The translations under genes were made by a program, and so were the position numbers. The notes under the pieces were generated by a model. That model had not been told where the DNA came from, ran no database searches, and worked only from the letters and a program-made list of their open reading frames with translations. This document shows positions 20,386-30,905 of a stretch of 64,000 nucleotides of DNA, piece after piece. Where the stretch lies: contig CM046857.1 in NCBI GenBank assembly GCA_025617745.1, forward strand, positions 26,444,094 through 26,508,093, written 5' to 3'. How positions within the stretch are numbered: position 1 is the first letter of the stretch; each line of letters opens with the position of its first letter. The stretch comes from Heliocidaris erythrogramma. Its lineage: Eukaryota; Echinodermata; Echinoidea; Camarodonta; Echinometridae.

Positions 20386-20882
20386 TATATTGAATCTTTA
20401 CCTGGATGGAGAGCAGCTATATACATGTATCTAGATAAAATGCCTTGCGTTGGCGTACATTGAAATTTGTCGTAGTGGTCATTCCAACACAATAAAAGTC
20501 CACCTTTCTGAGTTGTATTCTGGGCTGTATTACACATTTTTTGTGTCTCGTAAATCCTGTCTCATACATCACGTCGGATAATGATTCTCATCAGGAATGA
20601 ACAACTTCATTCCAATGCCGTGATTTTCTCCGAACGCCCGGCATCAACATTCGACACGTATTACCATAACTACGGAGGAATGTGTTTCCAACACTACCTA
20701 TTATGCACTCCTTCAAGAAAAACTTCAATAAAACTCTTCGAACTGTTATCTCTAAAACAGAAATACAATCAAATTATTTGAAAATAATGCTATCTCTTAA
20801 ATAATTAAATATTTTCTAACTGTATAGAAATAAGGAATAAGAAGTATGAAGTGAAACCTATTACGCTGTTTGTTATTTTCAG

Positions 20883-20996
20883 ACATCGACGAGTGTGCGC
20901 GTCTCCCATGTGAAAATGGGGGTACGTGTATTGATGAAGTAGATGGCTACACATGTATGTGTCCTGCCGATACATCAGGTGTTAACTGCCAAACAT
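20883..20996 (+). CDS. EGF-like domain exon D
   Basis: A 114-base phase 1-1 exon: DIDECARLPC, CENGGTCIDEVDGYTCMC, PADTSGVNCQT. Six cysteines and a complete calcium-binding signature (D-I-D-E, then D and Y in CIDEVDGYTC). CENGGTC fits O-fucose; CARLPC does not fit O-glucose. Acceptor TTTTCAG, donor ATGTAAGT split after T. It is not part of the A-B-C duplications and looks like an ordinary single EGF repeat of the same gene. Confidence 0.9.
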
Positions 20997-21900
20997 GTAA
21001 GTATGAGTGTTCTCCTTTTCCCACAATATACACACACAAAATAAAGTTTCTTCACAAATCTCTCTTTTTTGTGTTCCTCGTTATGAGATTGATTTAAAAT
21101 AGATTTGAGGAGAAAGGAGAAGAAGGAGAGACATAGAAGAGAAACATCGTGAAATAAATGTCTGGTTTTGCCAATGCATGTAATCTCTTCATTAGTTTAT
21201 AGTTCTTCCTCTTTGTGATGATGGTCCGTACATGAACCATTCCTTAATTTGAATCCTCTCAATGAATGCAAGATGATTCTGTTAATTATTATGTCTTTAT
21301 TTACAGTTTTTATTTAAGCAGTGTATGCTCTTCAGTTTAAAAACTTCTTTCATTGACAGATTGAGGACCCTGAATAATAAAAAAAAATACATGTAAATGT
21401 ATAACATAATATAACATAGGAATATATACATAGACTATAGATAAATAAATGTAATGTAATATCAAATAAGAGACATAGATTATAAATACAAATCTTTGAT
21501 TATAAAACTTCTGGAATCCTAAAAACATTCAGTGATTAGATCGTTCTGATACTACATGTTTATTGTCGTGATAAGGAAAAGTAGGTATTAAAAGGGAGAA
21601 TGAATGACTGGGATAGATGGGAGGAAGAGTGACTGAGAAAGAGAGTAGGAGAAGGTAATAGGATAGAATAAGGTAAGACATTTGAAAAAAGAGCAGAGGA
21701 ATAACATTACACTATAAGTGCTTTACTTTTTCCGTCTTTCGCACTTGATGTGTCTTGAGCATTTGATATCAAGTTGATTTGGCGCCTTACACATCTTACA
21801 TATTTTTATCATTGTAATTACTATTATTATTATTAGTAGTAGTAGTAGGTTCATAATTCCATCGAACTCAAGGATGCTTACAATCATGTCCGTATAGGGA
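20997..21900. other. Unassigned intron sequence after exon D
   Basis: AT-rich intron sequence with a GA-rich patch (21100-21140, 21600-21690) and short ATT runs near 21820. No ORF, inverted-repeat element or RNA gene is recognised. Confidence 0.5.
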
Positions 21901-21904
21901 CATG

Positions 21905-22254
21905 CAGAGGTTTCGTAGTCGAGTGGTTCATTCACTTGACTGGGAATGCAAAGGTCGTGGGTTCGAACCCCGGCATTTTATCTACATTGCTTCTCTCCAC
22001 TCAGGTGTTAAATGGGAACCCGGGAAGATGCGAACGTCTTTGTGGTTGGATTAGCATGTGCGCGCTTGGAAACAGGCGACTGGCCGGAATCCTCCCCAGA
22101 GGAGTGGAGAATGTGCACTGTAATGTGCAGAATCGCATCTGAATCCAGTGACCGGGGTATATAATTATGCTGTAAGCGCTTTGGACGGTTACATTGTAAC
22201 TGGTAAGGCGCTATAAAAGAAACAGCTATTATTATTATTATTATTATTATTATA
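21905..22254 (+). mobile_element. tRNA-derived SINE with ATT tail
   Basis: The head has an A-box-like TAGTCGAGTGGTTCA and a B box GGTTCGAACCCC. A unique body of about 200 bases follows, then a LINE-like 3' end (GTAAGCGCTTTGGACGG, then AAGGCGCTATAAAAG) and an ATT microsatellite tail. This is a full-length SINE2-type retroposon, presumably transcribed by RNA polymerase III. It abuts the DIRS remnant. Confidence 0.85.
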
Positions 22255-22660
22255 GACCCTGCCTTCAGGGACCTTCTGGGGTTCCAGTTGGCGGAAAGTG
22301 TAACAGGTACAAGGCCCTGCCCTGCCCTTCGGCCTGAGACCGGCACCACGCCTGTTCACCCGGGTGGAGTCGTGCGTAGTAGCGCATGTGAGGAAGCAGT
22401 GAATCAGGATGTTTTGTTAGCTGGACGACTGGCTCGTAGTAGCCGAGTCCCAAGCACTCCTGCGCACCCACCTACGGTGGGTCGTGGACCTCGTTCGGAG
22501 ACTTGGCCTGCTGATAAACAGGGAGAAGTCCGAGCTGTCTCCCACCCAGTTTCCCCTCTTCCTCGGGGCTGCGATAGACCTGCCAGCCCAATTGGCCCGT
22601 CCAAGTCATGAGAGGGTGGACAGGATTGTGGCAGCTGCCAACTCCCTACGGAGGTAACGA
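22255..22660 (+). pseudogene. DIRS reverse transcriptase fragment
   Basis: Reads PAFRDLLGFQL, RYKALPFGL, LDDWLVVAE (the catalytic aspartates of the DIRS type), LGLLINREKSEL and FLGAAIDL across frameshifts and a stop just before LDDWL. Only the palm and later region is present, so the element is truncated at its left end where it meets the SINE. Confidence 0.8.
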
Positions 22661-23640
22661 TCAGCGCCAGTCAGGATTTGGCTCCGGTTCTTGTGCTACC
22701 TGACGAGTCTAGTGAACGTCCTGCCAGACTGCCGCCTCTACATGAGGCCTCTGCAATTCCACCTGTTGGAGTTTTTTCCGCCGAATTTCGACCCTCTCAG
22801 CACTCGGGTTCCGATCCCTCCCACGATTCAGCGAGAACTTGGTCTCTGGATCGTCTGCTCCTTCCTCTCACAGGGCAAGCCCCTGAAGATGCTCCAACCG
22901 TCGATTTCGGTGACTACCGACGCCCCCTCCTAGGATGGGGCGGGGTCTGTCAAGGGGAGACCGTTGCCGGGGATTGGTCTCATCTCTCTCCTCTCCCTCA
23001 CATCAACATTCTGGAGTTCAGGGCCCTTGCTCACTTCCAATCATGCGTCCAAGGCCGGGCGGTCATTATCCAGACGGACAATGTTACTGTCGCAGCCTAA
23101 ATCAACAAGCAAGGGGGCCGCATTCCAGGGAACTGAACAGTTTGGCGGCCCAGCTTTGGGGTGCCGCAACTACGGCTTGACCCCAGTGGCGTCATATATC
23201 GCGGGGGAAGACAACCTGGTAGCGGACTTCTTGTCCAGAGGCAGTTCGCTGCCGTCGGAGTGGATGCTCGATCCCTCCGTCCTGTGGTCTGGGTTTCACC
23301 TCTTTGGTCCGTTGGAAGTGGAACTGTTTGCCTCGTCTCCAAACCACCAGCTTCCCAGGTACTGCTCCAGTGTGAACGATCAGGGCTCCTGGTGGGTGGA
23401 TGCCTTCTTCATCCAATGGAGTGGGACCCAGGGTTATGCCTTTCCCCCATCAATTTCGTCCCCAGGGTGCTAGAGAAGGGCCGGCAGGACCAAGCGAACC
23501 TGGTCCTAATAGCCCCATGCTGGTCAAAGTGGCCATGGTTTCTGGACCTTGTGGAACTCCTGGCAGGTTATTCGAGGTTGCTCCCCTGCCAACCATGCAG
23601 ACTTATTGCGCCAGCCCCTCTTCGGGATCCTGCATCCTGA
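22661..23640 (+). pseudogene. DIRS RNase H and linker region
   Basis: Contains GWGGVCQGETVAGDWS, INILEFRALAHFQ, IQTDNVTVAA (stop where the family has Tyr), SYIAGEDNLVADFLSR and VELFASSPNHQLPRY. These are RNase H and following segments typical of DIRS-like polyproteins. At least one stop and two frame changes occur. Confidence 0.8.
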
Positions 23641-24474
23641 CCCCTCCTGGCACAGCCTGACTGTCTGGCCATTATCGGGGAAACGATCCAAGAGGCGGGC
23701 CTTTCTGAGAGGGCTGCAGAGTTCATCTCTAGGAGCTACAAAAATTCCACCATGGAAGAATACAATTCCTATTTGGCAGAATTTTTCCAGTGGTGTGAGG
23801 AGCACTCATTTAATCCCCGTTCTACCCATTTGAGTGCGGTGGCAGACTGCCTTATCCAATTTTTCGACCGGGGCCTTTCCCTCTCCACCGTCCGGGGCTA
23901 CCGGTTGGCGGTGGCGGTGGTCCACAAGGGGTTCTGGGACGGTTCCAGCATTTCTAATGCTCCCGATTTTTCCAGGCTCATGCGTTCCTTTTTTTTTTCT
24001 GAAGAGACTTCCACCTCGGAAGTTGTTGCCCTCCTTGAGTCTTCCTTTGGTACTGAAGGCGTGTGTGTGTGTGTGTAATTGGGTTTTTACAGACGTGTAT
24101 CAATCAGATATGATTATTTACGTCTGGGACCGACCTTTAACGTCACCATCCGAAAGACGTGACTCAGTCTCGAACCTGGGTCCGCTGAATCAGTTTATAA
24201 CTTCCACTGGTAGCTGGATTACAGGCGCACGCCACAACGCCCAGCCAGGCCCCTTTTGAGCCATGGCTGAGGGACCTGTCTATCAAGACAGCGTTCCTTT
24301 TTGGCGTTGAAGTTTTAAATGTTGAGTGATTAAATCTATCCGGACTGGCCGAGGACAAGGTCTGGTGCCCGTTCAGGGCTCTTAAATGGTATCTTAGTAA
24401 AACAAAGCCCATTTGTCATTCCGACCAACTGTTTTTCTCGTTCAAGGCTCCGTATGGACCTGTTTCCATGTCAT

Positions 24475-24476
<2 letters not shown>
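23641..24476 (+). pseudogene. DIRS tyrosine recombinase fragment
   Basis: The N-terminal core-binding part reads NSTMEEYNSYLAEFFQWC and STVRGYRLAVAVVH. After the SINE insertion the catalytic domain starts LRDLSIKTAFLFGVEVL and continues to RALKWYLSKTKP. The sequence is cut off by a T-run at 24477, before the later catalytic histidine, arginine and tyrosine, so the recombinase is inactive. Confidence 0.75.
24061..24246 (-). mobile_element. 7SL (Alu-like)-headed SINE, copy 1
   Basis: On the minus strand the element begins GGCTGGGCGTTGTGGCG, then CGCCTGTAATCCAGC, closely resembling the 5' Alu domain of 7SL (SRP) RNA. A B-box-like GGTTCGAGACT lies near position 80, as in Alu. A body (GGATGGTGACGTTAAAGG, CCCAGACGTAAATAATC) and an AC-repeat tail follow. 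It is inserted inside the DIRS recombinase. The body recurs at 62152-62309. Confidence 0.75.
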
Positions 24477-24506
<30 letters not shown>

Positions 24507-24517
24507 GGGGGGGGGGG
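24477..24517. repeat. T-run followed by G-run
   Basis: About 28 T and then 11 G. It marks the break between the DIRS remnant and a LINE 3' fragment. Length is likely variable and error-prone. Confidence 0.8.
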
Positions 24518-24519
24518 TG

Positions 24520-24780
24520 GGTCTTGCGAAGAATTCGAAGAAAGGTCAACAAAATTTTCTGGCCTTACTATTTGGAATAGTCTACCCTTAAACATTCGTT
24601 CCTGACCTTCACTTGAATCTTTCAAAAGAAATCTTGGGACTTATCTGTTTCTCTTTGATTGGATTTGGTTGTGTTCATTTGGAGAGCAAAATAATTACTT
24701 TGTTTAATTTTTTCTTATTGTAAAGCCCTTGAGCATGTTATGGAATGGCGCTATATGTATGTATGTATGTAAAAGAGAGA
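24520..24780 (+). pseudogene. LINE 3' end (CR1/L2-like)
   Basis: Encodes FSGLTIWNSLPLNIRS, a stop, then PSLESFKRNLGTYLF, the typical C-terminus of CR1/L2/jockey-type ORF2. It is followed by a 3' UTR ending AATGGCGCTATATGTATG with a TGTA-type repeat. The 3' tail resembles the SINE tail at 22200-22235, so this LINE type may mobilise that SINE. Confidence 0.65.
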
Positions 24781-26079
24781 GAAAGAAAAAAAAATGAAGA
24801 AAATTCATAATCCTTACGGATTATGCGCCCCCCCCCCCCCCCCCCCCCCCATCGGCAGGGAAAATGCATTATAAATACATTGGGGGCTTTAAAATGCAAA
24901 CATTTACTAAAGCTCGGGCGCTTTGCTCCCTCGCATAATTATTTTCTTTCAGGATCTTGGAATTCTCCCTCCCCCGGTATATAGTTCTAAAATATCTCTT
25001 TTTTAAGAGGTCAAAATTTAAAAAAATAGAGATGTAATTGTCATGGTTCTGATCGCTATCATGTCAGTTTCATCTGCCTTTTGCTATTGCGCCCCAATAT
25101 AGAACGAAGTGCATAAAACAGCACTTTGGAATGGTCCAGCAATCAAAAGAATTCTCAAATTTCAGTCGACTTGCTAAATTCCTCGACTATTTCTCAATTT
25201 TGCCCCGGCGCCATAATCCCTAGATACGCCATTGCATCCGGGTACTTTTGCGCAAACCATGAGACACGCCAATTTTCCTGGTCTCCTGAAAATCTTTCAT
25301 ACAAATAATATTTAATAACTTACGTCATGACATAATACTGGTATGAGGTAAAATGAATAAAATATAACGCTACTGCTATACTTTCACTCCTGCTGATAAT
25401 GACAATTCTGCTATCACTCTCTCTTCTTTCTTCTTCTTCTACTGCTGCCTCCCCTTCCCACTACTGCACCTCTTACTACACCCCCCACCCCCCCCCCCCC
25501 CCCAAAAAAAAAAAAAAACACTTCAACTATCAAAACTGCACTCATATTTAGTCCATTAATCTATGGTACCTGTATTTCAGTTTCCTCACTATTCAGATCA
25601 TGAACGTGTAGGCTGCCTAGATTTTGTTCTTTTGAACAGTAATTCTGAGAAAAAATATCATTCTTGCAACCACAATCGCAAATTTACTATAAGTTCCTAC
25701 TGCTTGAAAAGAGTTACTGGTTATTTTTCTTTCTTAAATTATCTTATTGTTATCACACATTTTCACCAACAGGGAAATTACAATTTATGAAAGAAATATG
25801 ATTTATAAGAGATGGCTACGCTAAATCATTTCAGTTACATAATCTAACATCCCTGGTGCACTTCAGCACCATGTTATCTGTTATCTATTGATAACATTCC
25901 TACAAAGAACCTCTGTTGTTTCATGAAGGTTATGTAATATGCCTTATTTGGACAACATGTGCATACGCGACATATCTTGGCAACAGTCGAACAATAACTG
26001 CGACCAAATGAGTTTGGAATTTACTGATATCATTTATTTTGTTCTTAACGCTACAAACCTTAACTGTTTATTTTCAAAG
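24781..26079. other. Intron sequence with homopolymers, no gene seen
   Basis: Contains a C-run (about 24829-24850), a TCT-rich patch (25420-25445) and a C-run followed by an A-run (25484-25520). The last 150 bases lead into exon E. No element boundaries or coding region are recognised. Confidence 0.5.
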
Positions 26080-26205
26080 TTGATCCATGCAACAGCGACC
26101 CATGCCAGGCGGGAGGTACATGTGTCGTCAACATCATAAATGGCATCTATTCTTACACATGTAACTGCCATCAATATTTTGAAGGACACAACTGTGGAAT
26201 TTATA
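26080..26205 (+). CDS. EGF-like domain exon E
   Basis: A 126-base phase 1-1 exon: FDPCNSDPC (or VDPC, depending on splicing), CQAGGTCVVNIINGIYSYTC, HQYFEGHNCGIY. Six cysteines with a longer loop between cysteines 3 and 4. It lacks the calcium-binding D-x-D-E start. CNSDPC fits O-glucose and CQAGGTC O-fucose. Acceptor TTTTCAAAG, donor ATA then GTAAGT. It is the last EGF exon I can find, and the gene's 3' end is not identified downstream. Confidence 0.82.
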
Positions 26206-26932
26206 GTAAGTGATTTTTTTTTCTTAGTCTGTTACCGTACCCTTATTTCAGTTTGCTTTGTACGGGTTGCCTGTCTAGATTCAAAATATCTTCAGAACAA
26301 AATATTTCAAATTCATGCGTTGAATAGTTGAATGGAAACGTTAAACATAGATAGATAGATAGATAAATGGTATTTATTGATTCATTTCCATGTATTGCAG
26401 TTATAGGTAACTGAATTGCACGTGAATAAACATTGATGAAAACGGCAAGTATACGTTTCAAAAGATATCACAATACAATCTACATAATTATGAGGAGCAG
26501 GTGCATGTATACTATTAATCTTATACAATATTACAATTTTAAAAATTCAGTTAAAAGTCGTGTAATCATATTATGTCAAGAAAGAAAGGAGAGAGATTTA
26601 GATAGAGAGAGAGAGAGAGGGGGGGGGGGGCAAAAGATGAAGAAAGTGAGAGGAAGTGGGGGAAAAGTTAGAGGGAGAGAGAGATGAACAGATTCAGAGA
26701 GATGGGAATACAGAAGGGGGTATAGAGAGAGAGAAAAAAAAAAGAGAAAGTGAAAGGGGGACATATAGAGTGAAAGTGGGCTCTTGATAACAATTGTGTA
26801 CATAGTACTCATAAAATACAATGGTACATTGCAACAACAAAAAAATGGATATTGAAAGGTAACACTAGAAACATATAAATATGTATCGTATACTTCATGT
26901 CATAAAATAATCTAACTAATGTATAGTACAAT
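26206..26932. other. Intron or downstream sequence with microsatellites
   Basis: Holds a GATA run (26349-26365), GAGA tracts (26578-26620, 26720-26740) and a G-run near 26620-26630. No gene is recognised. Confidence 0.5.
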
Positions 26933-27800
26933 TTAAACATGGAAAAAGTTTAGTATAACAAAACTCAGATTTATGAAATGATATACTAAGGAATATAACA
27001 TGTAATGGAAATTTGACAATTCACTTTGTTTCAAAGTATAATACAAGCATATAAGACTTTTATAATTATACAAACGGATCAAATCTGGGATTGGGCTATT
27101 CTGCATACGTTTAGTTTTGCACCTGGGTTCCGGAATGTGGTTAGTCCTTCGCAATGTTCTGTTATGTACTCTTTGGGGAATGAATTGTTTGAAGTGATCT
27201 GTGCATGATAAAGTTTTCTTAAAGAAGGTAACACATAGGTCACTTCGATGACTTTCCAATGTTGGTAATTTCGATTGAGTGAGAGCGGTTGCATAACTAT
27301 GGTAATCCTTTCTGAAGATAATCTTTACAGCACGTTTCTGTATTGGGCGAACATAGCCAATGAGAAAAGTAATTACATCTTCACGTGAATGACCGAACTT
27401 CGCAAAAGAACGGAGCATAATAGTTTTGTATTCGCTCTTTTTCAATATTACCTAACATGGGCTTCCCACTTCAATCATTTTGTATCGTGATACCAAGTAA
27501 TTTTACCCGTGATACAGCCGCAAGAACATAATTTGGAGTTTAATGGAAGACTGATTGACTGGTTCTCTAGAAAAGAAAATGTCCACTTTAATACACTTTG
27601 TAGGATTCAGTTGTATTTTATTAGTATCAGCCCATACAGAGAGACATTCTGTACCTTCTTGCATAATTATTTGAAGTTTGGTTTGATTTACGACACTCAA
27701 CCAGGGTTAGGTCATCGACATATTAAAAAAGAAATGTATACTAATTTCAGACGATTTGAAATCATTTATAATCACAAGAAAGATTAATTCAGCCAAGACG
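26933..27800 (-). pseudogene. CR1/L2-like LINE, reverse transcriptase C-terminus (X)
   Basis: Minus strand, from 27700: CLSVWADTNKIQLNPTKC (thumb region after the FADD motif), then from 27445 IQKRAVKIIFRKDYHSY, KLPTLESHRSDLC and NSPIPDLIRLYN, which are typical C-terminal motifs of CR1/L2-type LINE ORF2. Frames are broken near 27450-27500. Homologous to 31888-32280. Confidence 0.75.
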
Positions 27801-29330
27801 ACTACATTGATAATCCTCCATATAGGTTTGCCTCATTTTGTTTTAATTGCAAAAAGTTTTATTTCTGTAAACGAACTACCATAGCGATCATTTCATCAGA
27901 GTTTCTCACATACCCTCTGCATCATAGACAAGTGTCTATTAAAAAAACTGTATTTTGGACACAGATGGATTGAAGGATGTGCACAGCAGGCCCCGCCCCT
28001 CAAAAACTCACTTTCTTCTTTTTACCTTCCGTCAATTTCTCAAGCAGATCTGACCCTTTAGGCTTTTGCTGCCTTTCAGGACTTCAACAAACGAGTGAGA
28101 AGTGAATTGGCGACGTCTCCAATCTATTATATCATTTTTGTTTGCCTTATCTTTCAGCGCTCTTTGGTTCCAATTTTGAAACAAGACCAGAATGTACTCT
28201 GTCATCTTTAAGCTGACATTTTTCTAGTGACTGTGATTACTCAGCTCCTTACATTTGCTATGTCTTGACGTTATCAGTCTATTCTTTTTACATCTTCAGG
28301 TAGGACCTACACCGCATCGTGTTTCATAGTGCATGGCAATACAGATCCCTGTGTCCTGAAGATGGATTACTCTATTACCTTCTTTATTTTCGGAATTGCT
28401 AAAGCTTCTTTTTTCTCATTCGACAATTCAGCGATGAACCAGACTGCCAACTAATAACAATCTAGGTATCCAGGATCTCACTTTATTATAGACCTAGACA
28501 GTCAGAACTGATTTTTCGGAATCTTAGAACCAGTTACCGAGCATCTGAAATTCTGGGGAAAAATAAATTTTAATGAAAAGAGAGACTAAAGAGAAGCAAT
28601 TCTAAAAATTACATCAGAATCAGTTACGAAATGAGAAAAGTCTCAATTTACTTTCAATATAGCGATCCTCAAATTGGCAATGTTGCTTCAAAGTGACAGG
28701 TTTTATAGTAGTACAACTCTCCATATGATTTGTACACACATTTTCATATTTTCCCCATTATCTCTCAAGGTGCAGCTTGTCTCCTTCTTAGCTCAAGATA
28801 GCCTATATCATGGGGAAATGTATTTGGCACAACATATGTTGAGTTCACAAAAAGACAAGTAGCATCTTTTAGACATAATGCAGAAAGTATGAAATTTGGT
28901 CTACAAAACATAGTGAGAGTTATACTATTGAACCTGACAATTTGAACCAGCATTGCCAATTTGAGGATCGCCACAGAAATTAAATTGAGACTTTCAAACA
29001 TTCATGACTTTTTCATTTTTCAACCGATTTTAATGGAACTTTTTTTCCTTCTCCTATCCTCTATTTCCATTAGAATGGATATTTCCCCAGGGTTTCTCCT
29101 TTAATACAGAAAATAATTGTTAATCAGGTTTCTTGTTGTACAAGGCGAAGTTAAAGTGTGTTGAAAGGGACGTTTCTGGGTATGATCAAGGTGCTGATGA
29201 CATGATCCCTAGAGCAGAGTACTGTCGATGGAGTGAAGCAGTATATGCCTATGCTATCTCGTAGAGGTGTGCGTGGAACAAAGGTAAGTACTGTGCGAGT
29301 AAGTATGAACTGGAGAACACTTAAACCATT
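27440..29330. repeat. Duplicated segment, copy 1
   Basis: Homologous along most of its length to 31888-33900 in the same orientation, including LINE X sequence, unassigned sequence near 28000-28500 and the inverted-repeat element at 28553. Copy 2 has acquired a 198-base hAT MITE (33577) that is absent here; the empty site is TGCTGATG at 29192-29199. Confidence 0.75.
28553..29100. mobile_element. Long inverted-repeat element, copy 1
   Basis: Ends CTGGGGAAAAAT and ATTTCCCCAG with arms of about 170 bases, including GCGATCCTCAAATTGGCAAT at 28662 and its complement near 28955. It was duplicated with the surrounding segment to 32932-33463. No coding capacity. Confidence 0.65.
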
Positions 29331-30905
29331 CACTTTATACCATTTATTCACCTGTTGAATTTTCTTATTCATATTATGGACAAGAATATCTAGGTTCTTC
29401 TGAATTTTTTTTTGGTATCATCTGCAAAAAGGATGTATGATAATATTGAAGCATTTGGTGAATCATTTATGCCTAGTTTACATTTGCTACGGTCATCGTA
29501 CGATGGATTAGTCTACGATTTTCCTTGCGATTTGGGGGACATCGTAGGTGGCTACGGGCTACGATTTTTATGTTTACATTATTTACGGTCATCGTGCGAT
29601 TTCATGTACTGGGCATCGTAGAGGGGCCAAAGACAAAGCCGTACAGAGGCTGTACGGAGATCGTACAGAGATTGTACGGAGGTCGTAGGGAGATCGTGCG
29701 ATTTCTGCGCGGTTACAGTAACATATTCACGGAAATCGTACAGAGATCGTGCGATTTCCGTACAGAGGCTGTGCGATGATCGTACAGAGATTGTACGGAG
29801 GTCGTAGGGAGATCGTGCGATTTCTGCGCGGTTACAGTAACATATTCACGGAAATCGTACAGAGATCGTGCGATTTCCGTACAGAGGCTGTGCGATGATC
29901 GTGCGGATACCTTACGATCTTACGATTTCTTTACGATGCTTTTTTGCTCCCCTGTTGAAAAAAAATCGTACGCTCTCTGCATGATCAGCGCAAGGCCTCC
30001 GCACAATGACCCTGCGCTGATCGTACGATGCCACCTACGATGTTTTTAAGGGCTACGATCCTACGATTTTGAAAAATTTGTATAACTCCGCGCTAAACAA
30101 AATCGTAGAGGCTACGGAGACCGTGAATCCGTACGAAAATCGTACGATCGTCGTATGCCACCCCAGGGAGATCGTGCGATTAGAGGGATACGATCAGTTT
30201 ACGGTCACCCTACGATGATCGTAGACCAAATGTAAATGGGGCATTCGATATAAAATGACCCTTCGGGTACCCCACATATAAGTTCTTTTTAAAATTAAGT
30301 TTCATCATTGTAAACAACATATTATTGCTTTCTTTCTATCCACTGCAACGCCAAACCCCTCACACCATAATAATCTAGCTTGGATAATAAGACTTGATGA
30401 TTAATTGAATCAAAAGCATTTGAAATATTCAATGACAGAGAAAGTGAATGTTTACTATCATCAAAGGAAGTGGTTATTTTATCCAAGAAATTGGTTATTT
30501 TATCCAAGAAATGTGTCAATCAAGGCCAATATATTTGAATGACCAAATCTGAAGCCATAATTATTGAAAATTTGGCAATACCTTTTGTTTTGCAGTATAA
30601 GACAATAATCGAGAGTAAAACAGTTTTTTCCTAGTATTTTAGAGAATAAAGGCAAGAGTGACACCGGTCTATAATAACAAAACTTATTGAGAGAGCCTTT
30701 CTTATATTATATCGGGGTCACTCTTCCCTGTTTCATACCGTGAGGAAATTTACCAGTAGAAAGAGAAAGGTTAAAAATATACACTAATGAAGCAAGAATA
30801 AAATAAATTGATTCTTTAATGACAGAAACAGTTACGTTATCATGCCCAGGACTCTTGACTTCACTATATCTATAATTTCATGACCTTCTACTCGTTTTAA
30901 GAATG
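29151..30905 (-). pseudogene. CR1/L2-like LINE, reverse transcriptase N-terminal half (Y)
   Basis: Reading the minus strand from 30905: STGKFPHGMKQGRVTPI, YRPVSLLPLFSKILGK, LNISNAFDSINHQVLLSKL (motif A), GVPEGSF (motif B, near 30265), then, beyond a MITE at 29472-30241, FADDTK (motif C, near 29415) and MNKKIQQVNKWYKVNGLS (thumb). Stops and frameshifts are present. It is the same family as X and Z. Confidence 0.75.
29472..30241. mobile_element. MITE saturated with CGTACGAT-like motifs
   Basis: Ends CCTAGTTTACATTTG and (complement) CCCCATTTACATTTG. The homologous LINE at 34555 lacks it. Nearly every 10-20 bases inside contain ATCGTAC, TCGTGCGAT or TACGATG, on both strands. A segment of about 120 bases (29652-29770) is repeated in tandem at 29770-29890. 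The target duplication is imperfect (CATTTATG against CATTCGAT). Confidence 0.7.

Larger units (their letters stand above)
22255..24476 (+). mobile_element. DIRS-type tyrosine-recombinase retrotransposon, decayed
   Basis: A GC-rich stretch encoding, in order but in shifting frames, part of a reverse transcriptase, an RNase H-like region and a tyrosine recombinase. This order and the sequence motifs are those of DIRS1-like elements, which integrate with a recombinase instead of an integrase. The 5' half of the reverse transcriptase and the recombinase active site are missing. A 7SL-like SINE interrupts it at 24061-24246. Confidence 0.85.

Noticed and set aside
22255-24476. Bacterial contamination or a recent gene transfer, because of high GC
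   Set aside because: The order of reverse transcriptase, RNase H and tyrosine recombinase fragments identifies a DIRS retrotransposon native to animal genomes.
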